Shown in pieces: positions 16,812-24,914 of a DNA stretch of 64,000 bases. The DNA is from Azospirillum thermophilum. GTDB taxonomy: Bacteria > Pseudomonadota > Alphaproteobacteria > Azospirillales > Azospirillaceae. The position numbers were made by a program, and so were the translations under genes. Numbering within the stretch: position 1 is the stretch's first letter; every line of letters starts with the position of its first letter. A model generated the notes under the pieces. It saw only the letters and a program-made list of their open reading frames with translations. It was not told where the DNA came from and searched no databases. The stretch covers positions 237,001-301,000 of the forward strand of contig NZ_CP029352.1 in assembly GCF_003130795.1 (NCBI RefSeq), given 5' to 3'.

Positions 16812-17801
16812 ATGCGCACGTTGCCCCTCCTCTCCGGTCTGGCCGCCGCCCTGCTGGCCGTATCCGTTGCCGGCCTCGCCACCGGCTACGCCCCGCTTCC
16901 CCCTGCCGAGGTGATCGCCGGCGTCTTCGGTGCCGGGGACCCGCCGACGGTCGCCGTCGTCCGCGAGATCCGCCTGCCGCGGCTGCTGCTCGGGATCGAG
17001 GTCGGCGCGGCGCTGGGCATCGCCGGCGCGGCGCTCCAGGGATTGCTGCGCAACCCGCTGGCCGAGCCGGGGCTGATCGGCGTCTCGGCGAGCGCCGGCC
17101 TCGGCGCTGTCGTCGCCTTCTATTTCGGCTTCGCGGCGCTGTCGCCCTATGCGCTCCCCGGCATGGCGATGACCGGCGCCGTCCTTGCGACCGGGCTCCT
17201 GCTGGCGGTCGCCGCCCGCGACGGCGGCAGCCTGACTCTCATCCTGGCGGGGATCGCGCTCTCCAGCCTCGCCATCGCGCTCACTTCGCTGGCCATGAAC
17301 CTCGCCCCCAATCCCTATGCCGTCACGGAGATGCTGCTGTGGCTGATGGGATCGCTGAAGGACCGCACGCCGGGCGATGCGCTGACCGCCTTTCCCTTCA
17401 TCCTGGCCGGCGGCGGCCTGCTGCTCGCCACCGGCCGCGGGCTCGATGCCCTTGCCCTGGGCGAGGATGCAGCCCGCAGCCTGGGGATCGACCTGACAAG
17501 GCTGCGGCTGGCCGTCGTGGGCGGCAGCGCCGCGGCGGTCGGGGCGTCGGTGGCGGTGTCCGGCTCGATCGGCTTCGTCGGGCTGGTGGTGCCGCATCTG
17601 CTGCGTCCCCTGGTCGGGCACGAGCCCGGCCGCCTGCTGCTGCCGAGCGCGCTCGGCGGGGCGGTGCTGGTGACGCTGGCCGACCTGGTGTCCCGCCTGA
17701 TCCCCACCGCGCAGGAGGTCATGCTCGGCGTCCTCACCTCGCTGGTCGGCGCGCCCTTCTTCCTGTTCCTCATCCTGCGCGCCCGGCGGGAGGCGTGGTG
17801 A
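16812..17801 (+). CDS. btuC: ABC transporter permease, FecCD/BtuC family
   Basis: A 329-residue inner-membrane permease of the FecCD family with about ten hydrophobic helices. Family motifs include 'VREIRLPRLLLGIEVGAALGIAGAALQGLLRNPLAEPGLIGVSASAGLGAV', 'LAGIALSSLAIALTSLAMNL', 'LGIDLTRLRLAVVGGSAAAVGASVAVSGSIGFVGLVVPHLLRPLVGHE' and 'EVMLGVLTSLVGAPFFLFLILRARR'. Its stop overlaps the GTG of the ATPase gene (GTGA), showing translational coupling. It forms the transmembrane channel of the corrinoid importer with BtuF and BtuD. Confidence 0.95.
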   Translation: MRTLPLLSGLAAALLAVSVAGLATGYAPLPPAEVIAGVFGAGDPPTVAVVREIRLPRLLLGIEVGAALGIAGAALQGLLRNPLAEPGLIGVSASAGLGAVVAFYFGFAALSPYALPGMAMTGAVLATGLLLAVAARDGGSLTLILAGIALSSLAIALTSLAMNLAPNPYAVTEMLLWLMGSLKDRTPGDALTAFPFILAGGGLLLATGRGLDALALGEDAARSLGIDLTRLRLAVVGGSAAAVGASVAVSGSIGFVGLVVPHLLRPLVGHEPGRLLLPSALGGAVLVTLADLVSRLIPTAQEVMLGVLTSLVGAPFFLFLILRARREAW

Positions 17802-18580
17802 CGATGCTGTCGGCCCGCGGAATCACCCTGCGCCTGGGGGAACGCCCCATCCTGACCGATGCCGGCTTCACGGCCCGGCGCGGCGCCGTCACCGGACTGA
17901 TCGGGCCGAACGGCGCCGGCAAGTCCACCCTGCTCCGGGCGGTCGCCGGCCTGCTGCCCCATGACGGCGACGTCCGCTTCGCGGGGCAGCCGCTGCCGGC
18001 GGATGTGCGCGCGCGGGCGAAGCTGCTCGGCTATCTGCCGCAAGGCCACCTCGTCCATTGGCCGCTGACGGTCCGCCGCACGGTGGCGCTGGGGCGGCTG
18101 CCGCATCTCGGTCCGCTCGGACGGCTGGGACGGGCGGATGAAGACGTGATCGAGCGGGTCATGGCGGCGACCGGCGTCGCCGCGCTGGCGGCGCGCGCGG
18201 TGCCGACCTTGTCGGGTGGCGAGCGGGCGCGCGTGATGCTGGCGAGGGTCCTGGCGACGGACGCTCCGGTGCTGCTCGCCGACGAACCGACGGCGGCGCT
18301 CGATCCCGGCCACCAGCTCCGCATCATGGCGCTGCTGCGTGCCGAGGCGGCGGGGCGGAACCGCGCCGTCGTCGTCGTGCTCCACGATCTGTCGCTTGCC
18401 GCAAGGTACTGCGACGAGCTCGTCCTGATGATGCCGGACCGGCGCGTGGTCGCGGGAGATGCCGCGTCGGTTCTGACCTCCCCCCTGCTGCAGGAGGCCT
18501 ACGGCGTCCCCTTCGCGGTGACGCGGGCGGCCGGCATCCCGGTGGTGCTTCCCCGTCCGGGACACGACCGGTCCGCTTGA
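17798..18580 (+). CDS. btuD: ABC transporter ATP-binding protein, BtuD/FecE type
   Basis: A 260-residue ATPase. Walker A GPNGAGKST at residues 36-44, Q-loop 'LGYLPQGHLVHWPLTVRRTVALGR', signature 'LSGGERARVMLARVLA', Walker B 'VLLADEPTAALDP' and the H-loop 'VVVVLHDLSLAARYCD', as in FecE/BtuD. The GTG start at 17798 overlaps the permease stop; ATG 17804 is possible. It is the last gene of the riboswitch operon; the next gene begins after an FNR-type site and so is a separate unit. Confidence 0.95.
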   Translation: MTMLSARGITLRLGERPILTDAGFTARRGAVTGLIGPNGAGKSTLLRAVAGLLPHDGDVRFAGQPLPADVRARAKLLGYLPQGHLVHWPLTVRRTVALGRLPHLGPLGRLGRADEDVIERVMAATGVAALAARAVPTLSGGERARVMLARVLATDAPVLLADEPTAALDPGHQLRIMALLRAEAAGRNRAVVVVLHDLSLAARYCDELVLMMPDRRVVAGDAASVLTSPLLQEAYGVPFAVTRAAGIPVVLPRPGHDRSA

Positions 18581-18625
18581 GCGCCGGGGATCGGCCCCCC
18601 GATATTGGCGGCCCGATACCGGGGC

Positions 18626-18639
18626 TTGATGATTCTCAA
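18626..18639. promoter_or_regulatory. FNR/ANR-type operator
   Basis: TTGATGATTCTCAA matches the FNR/ANR consensus TTGAT-N4-ATCAA at nine of ten defined positions. It lies 58 bases before the ATG of the NifX-like gene and upstream of the SLAC1 and cytochrome bd genes. The FNR-type regulator encoded at 26761-27468 keeps the E-xx-SR recognition residues for this sequence, so oxygen-responsive activation is plausible. Confidence 0.65.
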
Positions 18640-18696
18640 CGACATCGACCCCTGTATCGCGATTTCCTAATGGAAAGTCCGTTCTCGGAGATCGTC

Positions 18697-19050
18697 ATGA
18701 AGTTCGCCATCGCCAGCCAGAATTTCCGGACCGTCACGGCGCATGCGGGCAAGACCCGCCGCTTCCTGCTGTTCGAAGGAACGCCGGGGTCCGAGCCGGT
18801 CGAGACGGGGCGGCTGGATCTGCCCCGGGAACTGGCCTTTCACGATTTCGCCGGCGGCCCTCACCCGTTGGACGAGGTGGACGTGGTGATCGCCGGCAGT
18901 GCCGGGCCGGGCTTCATCGCCCGGATGCGCGAGCGGGGGGTCCATGCCGTGGCCACCGGCGAGACCGATCCGCGCACCGCGGTTGCCGCCTATCTGGGCG
19001 GCGCGCTGCGTCCGGCCGCGGCGCACGAGGAGTGCGGCCATCATGGCTGA
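18697..19050 (+). CDS. NifX/NifB-C-terminal-like (dinitrogenase FeMo-cofactor domain) protein
   Basis: A 117-residue single-domain protein of the Nitro_FeMo-Co family. It reads 'MKFAIASQNFRTVTAHAGKTRRFLLFE', 'LAFHDFAGGPHPLDEVDVVIAGSAGPGFIARMRERGVHAVATGETDPRTAVAAYLGGAL', which is the RNase-H-like fold of NifX, NafY and the NifB C-terminus, ending in a His/Cys tail (HEECGHHG) that might bind metal. The ATG at 18697 has TCGGAG upstream; the 40 upstream codons are leader. No other nif genes are in the window. Its last eight bases overlap the SLAC1 gene, and an FNR-type box precedes it, so low-oxygen expression is likely. Confidence 0.88.
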   Translation: MKFAIASQNFRTVTAHAGKTRRFLLFEGTPGSEPVETGRLDLPRELAFHDFAGGPHPLDEVDVVIAGSAGPGFIARMRERGVHAVATGETDPRTAVAAYLGGALRPAAAHEECGHHG

Positions 19051-20074
19051 TGTGCGGGTCGCCGGATCGCCCGAGCCAGCGGCGGCTGCAGCCCGGCCCG
19101 TGTCGGACCACGGCGCGGAGCCGTTTTCCCGCCTCGGCGAGTTTCCGGTCTCCTTCTTCTCCGCCGTGATGGGGTTGAGCGGCCTGACCGCCGCCACCCA
19201 GCGCATGGAAGCCGCCCACGGCCTGCCGGCGGGAGCCGGGACGGCGTTGTTCGCCCTGACCGCCGCGGTCTTCCTGCTGCTGTCCGCGACCTATCTCTGC
19301 AAGGTGATCCGTCATCCGGAGGCCGTCCGGGCGGAGTGGAGCCATCCGGTCCGGATCTGCTTCTTCCCCACCATCTCGATCAGCGCCATCCTGCTGGCCA
19401 CCGCGGCGCAGGGGGTGGACGCCGGCCTGTCCTTCGGGCTTTGGGCGGCCGGGGCGGCGGCGCATCTCGTCCTGACCGTTCTGGTGATCACGGCCTGGAT
19501 CAACCATGCCCGTTACGAGATCGCGCACTTGAACCCGGCCTGGTTCATCCCGGTGGTGGGCAATGTGCTGGTTCCCATCGCCGGCGTGCATCATGCCCCG
19601 CCGGACCTGTCCTGGTTCTTCTTCGCCGTCGGCCTGCTGTTCTGGATCGTGCTGCTCACCATCGTGATGTACCGGCTGATCTTCCACAGCCCCCTGCCGG
19701 GGCGGATGGTGCCCACCCTGTTCATCCTGCTGGCGCCGCCGTCCGCCGGCTTCATCTCCTACGTCGCGCTGACCGGCGGGATCGATCCGTTCGGCAGGCT
19801 GCTCTATTTCTGGGCGGTGTTCTTCTTCCTGCTGTTGCTGCCGCAACTGGGGCGATTCTCCAGGCTGCCCTTCACCCTGTCCTGGTGGGCCTATTCCTTC
19901 CCGCTTGCCGCCTTCACGATCGCGACCAGCCAGATGGCCGGTCTTGCCGGCTCCCGGGTCTATGCGGCCGCCGGAACCGGGCTGTACGGGCTGCTGGTCC
20001 TGGTGGTCGGCGGGCTGGCGATCCGGACGCTGGCCGGCGTACGACGCGGAGAGTTCTGCCGGCCGGAGCAGTGA
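19043..20074 (+). CDS. SLAC1/TehA-type anion channel family protein (TDT family)
   Basis: A 343-residue integral membrane protein with about ten helices and a 30-residue soluble N-terminus. 'FPVSFFSAVMGLSGLTAATQRM', 'LSATYLCKVIRHPEAVRAEWSHPVRICFFPTISISAILLA', 'HLNPAWFIPVVGNVLVPIAG' and 'SWWAYSFPLAAFTIA' are typical of the tellurite-resistance/dicarboxylate transporter family that includes TehA and plant SLAC1. Members conduct small anions such as nitrate, chloride or sulfite-like species. It overlaps the NifX-like gene by eight bases and is followed by a terminator before cydA. The anion here is unknown. Confidence 0.92.
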   Translation: MADVRVAGSPEPAAAAARPVSDHGAEPFSRLGEFPVSFFSAVMGLSGLTAATQRMEAAHGLPAGAGTALFALTAAVFLLLSATYLCKVIRHPEAVRAEWSHPVRICFFPTISISAILLATAAQGVDAGLSFGLWAAGAAAHLVLTVLVITAWINHARYEIAHLNPAWFIPVVGNVLVPIAGVHHAPPDLSWFFFAVGLLFWIVLLTIVMYRLIFHSPLPGRMVPTLFILLAPPSAGFISYVALTGGIDPFGRLLYFWAVFFFLLLLPQLGRFSRLPFTLSWWAYSFPLAAFTIATSQMAGLAGSRVYAAAGTGLYGLLVLVVGGLAIRTLAGVRRGEFCRPEQ

Positions 20075-20090
20075 CCTGCCGCGGGATGCG

Positions 20091-20130
20091 GCGCCCCGTC
20101 GGCTTCCCTGCCGGCGGGGCGCTTTTCGTT
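20091..20130 (+). terminator. rho-independent terminator after the SLAC1 gene
   Basis: GCGCCCCG ... CGGGGCGC forms an eight-pair stem, extended by inner GC pairs, followed by TTTTCGTTT. It lies 17 bases after the SLAC1 stop and separates that unit from cydA. Confidence 0.75.
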
Positions 20131-20260
20131 TGCAGCCAATAATTTTTCGGGAAATTGAGAATTCTTCAAGAAGCCCAGGCCGGCCTTCGCCAGAATTCGC
20201 TTCGCCTACGTACGGCCCCCCTTGAGCCGGGGACCGCGCCTTACCGGCCTGGAGTTCAGC

Positions 20261-21865
20261 ATGATCGACGACACCTTCGTAGAGCTGTCGCGCTGGCAGT
20301 TCGCCGCGACGGCCATGTACCATTTCCTGTTCGTGCCCCTGACGCTGGGCCTGTCATGGATGCTGTTCATGATGGAGGCCGTCTACGTCATCACCGGAAA
20401 CATCGTCTACAAGGACATGACGAAGTTCTGGGGCAAGCTGTTCGGCATCAATTTCGCCCTGGGCGTCACCACCGGCCTGACGATGGAATTCCAGTTCGGA
20501 ACCAACTGGGCCTATTACTCCCATTATGTCGGCGATGTTTTCGGCGCGCCGCTGGCGATCGAAGGGCTGATGGCGTTCTTCCTCGAAAGCACCTTCATCG
20601 GCCTGTTCTTCCTGGGCTGGGACAAGCTTTCGAAGCGACAGCACCTTGCGGTGACCTTCTTCACGGCGCTGGGATCGAACCTGTCGGCGTTGTGGATCCT
20701 CGTCGCCAATGGCTGGATGCAGAACCCGGTGGGGGCGGAGTTCTCGGCCGAGACCATGCGCATGGAGATGACGAGCTTCGCCGAACTGCTGTTCAACCCG
20801 GTGGCGCAGGTGAAGTTCGTGCATACGGTGGCCGCCGGCTACGTCACCGCCGCCATGTTCGTGATGGGCATCAGCGCCTGGTACCTGCTGAAAGGGCGCG
20901 ACATGGCCTTCGCCAAGCGGTCCCTGTCGGTCGCGACGGGCTTCGGGGTCGCGGCGGTGCTGTCGGTCATCGTTCTCGGCGATGAAAGCGGGTACGAGCT
21001 GGGGGACGTCCAGAAGACCAAGCTGGCGGCCATCGAGGCGGAATACCACACCGAGCCGGCCCCGGCCGCCTTCACCCTGTTCGGCCTGCCCAACGACGAG
21101 ACGATGGAGACCGATCATGCGGTGAAGCTCCCCTGGCTGCTGGGACTGATCGCCACGCGCTCGACCGACCGGCAGGTGACCGGGCTGAACGACCTCACCC
21201 GCCAGCACGAGGCGCGCATCCGCAGCGGCATGGTCGCCTACGCCAACCTGGAGACGCTGCGGGCCGGCGATCGGTCGGAGGAGGTCGCGAAGACCTTCGC
21301 CGCGCACAAGGCCGACCTCGGTTACGGCTTGCTGCTGAAGCGCTACACCGCCGCGGTGGTCGATGCGACGGACGAGCAGGTGGCCCGGGCCGCGCGCGAC
21401 ACCATCCCGCCGGTGGCGCCGCTGTTCTTCAGCTTCCGGGTGATGGTGGCGCTGGGCTTCACCATGCTGGCGCTGATCTTCGCCGCCTTCTGGTTCAACA
21501 TGCGCCGGACCATCGTGGAGCAGCGCTGGCTGCTGCGGGCACTGGTGGCGGCCATCCCGCTGCCCTGGATCGCCTGCGAGGTCGGCTGGTTCGTCGCCGA
21601 GTTCGGGCGGCAGCCCTGGGCGATCGGCGAGGTGCTTCCGACCTTCCTCGCCACTTCGACCCTGACCAAGGGAGACCTGATCTTCAGCCTGGCCGGCTTC
21701 CTCACCTTCTACACCGGGCTGCTGGCGATCGAGCTGTTCCTGATGGTCCGTTTCGCGCGCAAGGGGCCGGCCTCGCTCGGCACCGGGCGCTATTTCGGGG
21801 AGCGCGGTCCGGGGCGCCCGAGCGCCGGCGCCATCGGAACCGCCATGCCCACCCCGGCCGAGTGA
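20261..21865 (+). CDS. cydA: cytochrome bd ubiquinol oxidase subunit I
   Basis: A 534-residue subunit carrying all three haems and the quinol site of cytochrome bd, a high-affinity terminal oxidase that does not pump protons. Haem ligands are visible: H21 in 'AMYHFLFVPLTLGLSW' (b595) and H188 in 'VKFVHTVAAGY' (b558), with the Met of 'FFSFRVMVALGF' as second b558 ligand. The GRQPW signature occurs in 'AEFGRQPWAIGEVLPT'. The Q-loop is of the long type ('ESGYELGDVQKTKLAAIEAEYHTE...'). ATG 20261 is preceded by GGAG. It heads a cydABX-cydDC gene block. Confidence 0.98.
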   Translation: MIDDTFVELSRWQFAATAMYHFLFVPLTLGLSWMLFMMEAVYVITGNIVYKDMTKFWGKLFGINFALGVTTGLTMEFQFGTNWAYYSHYVGDVFGAPLAIEGLMAFFLESTFIGLFFLGWDKLSKRQHLAVTFFTALGSNLSALWILVANGWMQNPVGAEFSAETMRMEMTSFAELLFNPVAQVKFVHTVAAGYVTAAMFVMGISAWYLLKGRDMAFAKRSLSVATGFGVAAVLSVIVLGDESGYELGDVQKTKLAAIEAEYHTEPAPAAFTLFGLPNDETMETDHAVKLPWLLGLIATRSTDRQVTGLNDLTRQHEARIRSGMVAYANLETLRAGDRSEEVAKTFAAHKADLGYGLLLKRYTAAVVDATDEQVARAARDTIPPVAPLFFSFRVMVALGFTMLALIFAAFWFNMRRTIVEQRWLLRALVAAIPLPWIACEVGWFVAEFGRQPWAIGEVLPTFLATSTLTKGDLIFSLAGFLTFYTGLLAIELFLMVRFARKGPASLGTGRYFGERGPGRPSAGAIGTAMPTPAE

Positions 21866-21877
21866 GGAGACTCCGTC

Positions 21878-23032
21878 ATGATCCTCGATTACGAGACGCT
21901 GAAGCTCGTCTGGTGGGTGCTGGTCGGTGCGCTGCTCATCGGCTTCGCCGTCACCGACGGCATGGACATGGGGGTCGGCATCCTGCTGCCCTTCGTCGGC
22001 CGCAACGACGGCGAGCGCCGTGTCGTCATCAACACGGTGGGACCGCATTGGGACGGCAACCAGGTCTGGCTGATCACCGCCGGCGGGGCGATCTTCGCGG
22101 CCTGGCCCGCGGTCTATGCCGCCGCCTTCTCCGGCTTCTACATGGCGATGCTGCTGGTGCTGTTCGCCCTGTTCTTCCGGCCGGTCGGCTTCGACTACCG
22201 TTCCAAGATCGCCGACCGGCGCTGGCGCAACGCCTGGGACTGGGGCCTGTTCACCGGCGGGCTGGTCCCCGCCCTGGTCTTCGGCGTCGCCTTCGGCAAC
22301 CTGTTGCAGGGCGTGCCCTTCCACCTCGACTCCCTGCTGCGCGCCCATTACGAGGGGGCGCTGCTGACGGCGCTGCTGCCTCTGCTCAACCCGTTCGCGC
22401 TGCTCGCCGGGCTGATCAGCGTCGCCATGCTGACCATGCATGGCGCGATCTGGCTGCAGATGCGCACGGAGGACCCGGTTGCCGGCCGGGCGCGGCGGGC
22501 GGTCCGGGTGATGGGCCTGCTGGTGGTCGCGGGCTTCGCGCTGGCCGGGCTGTGGGTGGCCTTCGGCGTCGACGGCTACCGCATCGTGAGCCAGCCGGCG
22601 CTGGACGCCCTGCCGAACCCGCTCGCCAAGCAGGTGGTCAGGGCGCCGGGGGCCTGGCTCGACGTCTACGGGCGGCTGCCGGTGGCGATTCTGGCCCCGG
22701 CCGCCGGGTTCGCCGGGGCGCTGCTGGCCATGCTGCTGAGCCACGCCGGCCGGCCGGGGCTTGCCTTCGTCGCCAGCGCGCTGTCGATGACCGGCATCAT
22801 CGGCACCGCCGGGCTGTCGATGTTCCCCTTCATCATGCCGTCGAGCACCCATCCGGGCTCAAGCCTGACCGTTTGGGATGCCCCGTCGAGCCACCTGACG
22901 CTGACCGTGATGTTCTGGGCCGTGCTGGTGTTCCTGCCGCTGGTGCTGGCCTACACCGTCTGGTGCTATGCCCGGATGTGGGGCAAGGTCACGGTCGACG
23001 CGATCGAGGCCGACAGCTCCACCGCCTACTGA
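21878..23032 (+). CDS. cydB: cytochrome bd ubiquinol oxidase subunit II
   Basis: A 384-residue subunit II with about eight to nine membrane helices. 'FAVTDGMDMGVGILLPFVGRNDGERRVVINTVGPHWDGNQVWLITAGGAIFAAWPAVYA' is the conserved N-terminal region, with 'FGNLLQGVPF' and 'MFPFIMPSSTHPGSSLTVWDAPSSHLTL' further on. It stabilises the haem-bearing CydA. It starts 12 bases after cydA with GAGGAGA upstream and is followed by the tiny cydX gene. Confidence 0.98.
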   Translation: MILDYETLKLVWWVLVGALLIGFAVTDGMDMGVGILLPFVGRNDGERRVVINTVGPHWDGNQVWLITAGGAIFAAWPAVYAAAFSGFYMAMLLVLFALFFRPVGFDYRSKIADRRWRNAWDWGLFTGGLVPALVFGVAFGNLLQGVPFHLDSLLRAHYEGALLTALLPLLNPFALLAGLISVAMLTMHGAIWLQMRTEDPVAGRARRAVRVMGLLVVAGFALAGLWVAFGVDGYRIVSQPALDALPNPLAKQVVRAPGAWLDVYGRLPVAILAPAAGFAGALLAMLLSHAGRPGLAFVASALSMTGIIGTAGLSMFPFIMPSSTHPGSSLTVWDAPSSHLTLTVMFWAVLVFLPLVLAYTVWCYARMWGKVTVDAIEADSSTAY

Positions 23033-23053
23033 CTTCCGGGAGAGGAGACGATC

Positions 23054-23170
23054 ATGTGGTATTTCACCTGGGTCCTCGGCCTGACGGCCGCCCTGTCGCT
23101 CGGCATCATCAACGTGCTGTGGCTGGAGGCGGAGGACGCCGTGCAGGGACGCACGGCAGGCCGGACATAG
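23054..23170 (+). CDS. cydX: cytochrome bd-I accessory subunit CydX
   Basis: A 38-residue small protein, below the size usually called. The sequence begins MWYFTWVLGLTAALSLGIIN and continues VLWLEAEDAV, the single-helix CydX/YbgT pattern with the conserved 'WYFxWxLG' N-terminus and the acidic residue after the helix. In E. coli CydX is needed for a stable, active oxidase. It has GAGAGGAGACG upstream, begins 21 bases after cydB and ends 16 bases before cydD. Confidence 0.95.
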   Translation: MWYFTWVLGLTAALSLGIINVLWLEAEDAVQGRTAGRT

Positions 23171-23186
23171 CCGGCGGCCGGCGGCG

Positions 23187-24914
23187 ATGGCGCGCGGCAC
23201 CCCCCGTCCCCTGTCCGACCTGCTGCCCGGCCAGCGGCGGCGGCTGACGCTGGCCGTCGCCGCCCACGGGCTGGCGGGCGTCCTGCTGATCCTGCAGGCC
23301 TGGCTGATCGCCGGCATCCTGAACGACGTGGTGTTCGGGACGCAGCCGGTTCCCCTCTCCCGCCTGCTGGCGGTCCTGCCCGTGCTGCTGGCGCGGGCGG
23401 GGCTGCTGTGGCTGGCGACGGTGGCCGCCGCCGACGCCGCCATCGCGATCAAGGGGCAGGTGCGGCAGATGCTGCGCTCGGCCGTCGCCCGCGGCCCGGG
23501 CGGGGCGGACGCCGGAAGCTTCGCCAGCCTGATGGTGGAGGGGGTGGAGGCGCTCGACCCCTTCGTGTCCCGTTACCTGCCGGCGATGGCCCAGGCGGTC
23601 TTCCTGCCCCTGGCGATCCTCGCCGCCGTCCTGCCGCTCGACTGGCTGTCGGCGCTGATCCTTGCGCTGACGGCGCCGATGATCCCCGTCTTCATGATCC
23701 TGATCGGCCGCGGGGCGGAGCGGCTGAACCTGGAGCAATGGGCGACGCTGGCACGCCTGTCGGCCTATCTTCTGGACGCGGTGCAGGCGCTGCCGACGCT
23801 GCGCCTGTTCGGCGCCGTGCCGCGCGAGGCGGCACAGGTGGCGGGTTCGGCGGAGCTGTACCGCCAGCGCACCATGCGGGTCCTGCGCGTCGCCTTCCTG
23901 TCGGCGCTGGTGCTCGAATTCCTGGCGACGGTCAGCATCGCGATGGTCGCCCTGTTCATCGGCTTCGCACTGCTGTGGGGCGAGATGCCCTACCAGCGCG
24001 GCCTGTTCATTCTGCTGCTCGCTCCGGAATTCTACCTGCCCCTGCGCTCTCTCGGCGCCCATTACCATGCGCGGATGGAGGCGCTGGGTGCCGCGGCCCA
24101 GATGGCCCCGCTGCTGGACGCCCCGGCCGCAGCTCTCCGGCCGGCCGCTCCCGCGGTGGCCGCCGGGGCGCCGCGGGTGGAGGTGCGGGACCTGCGCTTC
24201 GGCCATCTGGCGGACCGGCCGCCTGTGCTGGACGGCCTGTCCTTCGTCCTGGAGCCCGGCAGCCTGACGGCGCTGGTCGGGGCGAGCGGTGCGGGCAAGA
24301 GCACGGTCATGGGCCTGCTGCGCGGCCATCACCGGCCGTGGAGCGGAGAGGTGCGGATCGGCGGGCTCGCGCCCGATGCACTGCCGACTCCGCCCGCCTG
24401 GATCCCGCAGCAGCCCCATCTGTTCGCCGGCACGGTCGCCGACAACATCCGGCTCGGCGTGCCCGACGCCGGGGAGGAGGAGGTGCGTGCCGCCGCCCGC
24501 CGCGCCCATGCCGACGGCTTCATCGAGCGGCTGCCCGAGGGCTACCGGACGATGCTCGGCGAGCGGGGGGCCGGGCTGTCGGGCGGCGAGATCCGGCGCG
24601 TCGCGCTGGCCCGCGCCTTCCTGATGGGGAGCCCGCTGGTCCTGCTCGACGAGCCGTCCGCCAGCCTCGATCATGAGAGCGAGGAGGCGCTGGTCGCCGC
24701 CCTCGACGAGCTGCGGCGCGACCGCACCGTGCTGGTGGTCGCCCACCGGCTGACCACGGTACGCGCCGCCGACCGCATCCTGGTGCTGTCGGGAGGGCGG
24801 ATCCCGCAGGAGGGGAGCTTCGCCGTCCTCAGCGGAACGGATGGCCCGTTCGCCCGGCTGGCGGGGCCGCGCTCGCCCCTGCTCGGCGCGCTGACGGCGG
24901 CGGGGCGGGCATGA
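23187..24914 (+). CDS. cydD: thiol reductant ABC exporter subunit CydD
   Basis: A 575-residue fused membrane/ATPase half-transporter. The N-terminal six-helix domain ('LLILQAWLIAGILNDVVFG', 'VLPLDWLSALILALTAPMIPVFMILIGRGAERLN') is followed by an ATPase with 'GASGAGKST', 'AWIPQQPHLFAGTVADNIRLG', 'LSGGEIRRVALARAFL' and 'VLLDEPSASLDHESE'. CydDC exports glutathione/cysteine and is required for assembly of cytochrome bd. Its stop overlaps the cydC start (ATGA). Confidence 0.96.
   Translation: MARGTPRPLSDLLPGQRRRLTLAVAAHGLAGVLLILQAWLIAGILNDVVFGTQPVPLSRLLAVLPVLLARAGLLWLATVAAADAAIAIKGQVRQMLRSAVARGPGGADAGSFASLMVEGVEALDPFVSRYLPAMAQAVFLPLAILAAVLPLDWLSALILALTAPMIPVFMILIGRGAERLNLEQWATLARLSAYLLDAVQALPTLRLFGAVPREAAQVAGSAELYRQRTMRVLRVAFLSALVLEFLATVSIAMVALFIGFALLWGEMPYQRGLFILLLAPEFYLPLRSLGAHYHARMEALGAAAQMAPLLDAPAAALRPAAPAVAAGAPRVEVRDLRFGHLADRPPVLDGLSFVLEPGSLTALVGASGAGKSTVMGLLRGHHRPWSGEVRIGGLAPDALPTPPAWIPQQPHLFAGTVADNIRLGVPDAGEEEVRAAARRAHADGFIERLPEGYRTMLGERGAGLSGGEIRRVALARAFLMGSPLVLLDEPSASLDHESEEALVAALDELRRDRTVLVVAHRLTTVRAADRILVLSGGRIPQEGSFAVLSGTDGPFARLAGPRSPLLGALTAAGRA

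Noticed and set aside
20155..20169. TTGAGAATTCTTCAA upstream of cydA as a second FNR box
   Set aside because: The half sites TTGA and TCAA are seven bases apart instead of six, and the flanking T/A positions do not match. It may be a degenerate site, but I cannot support it.
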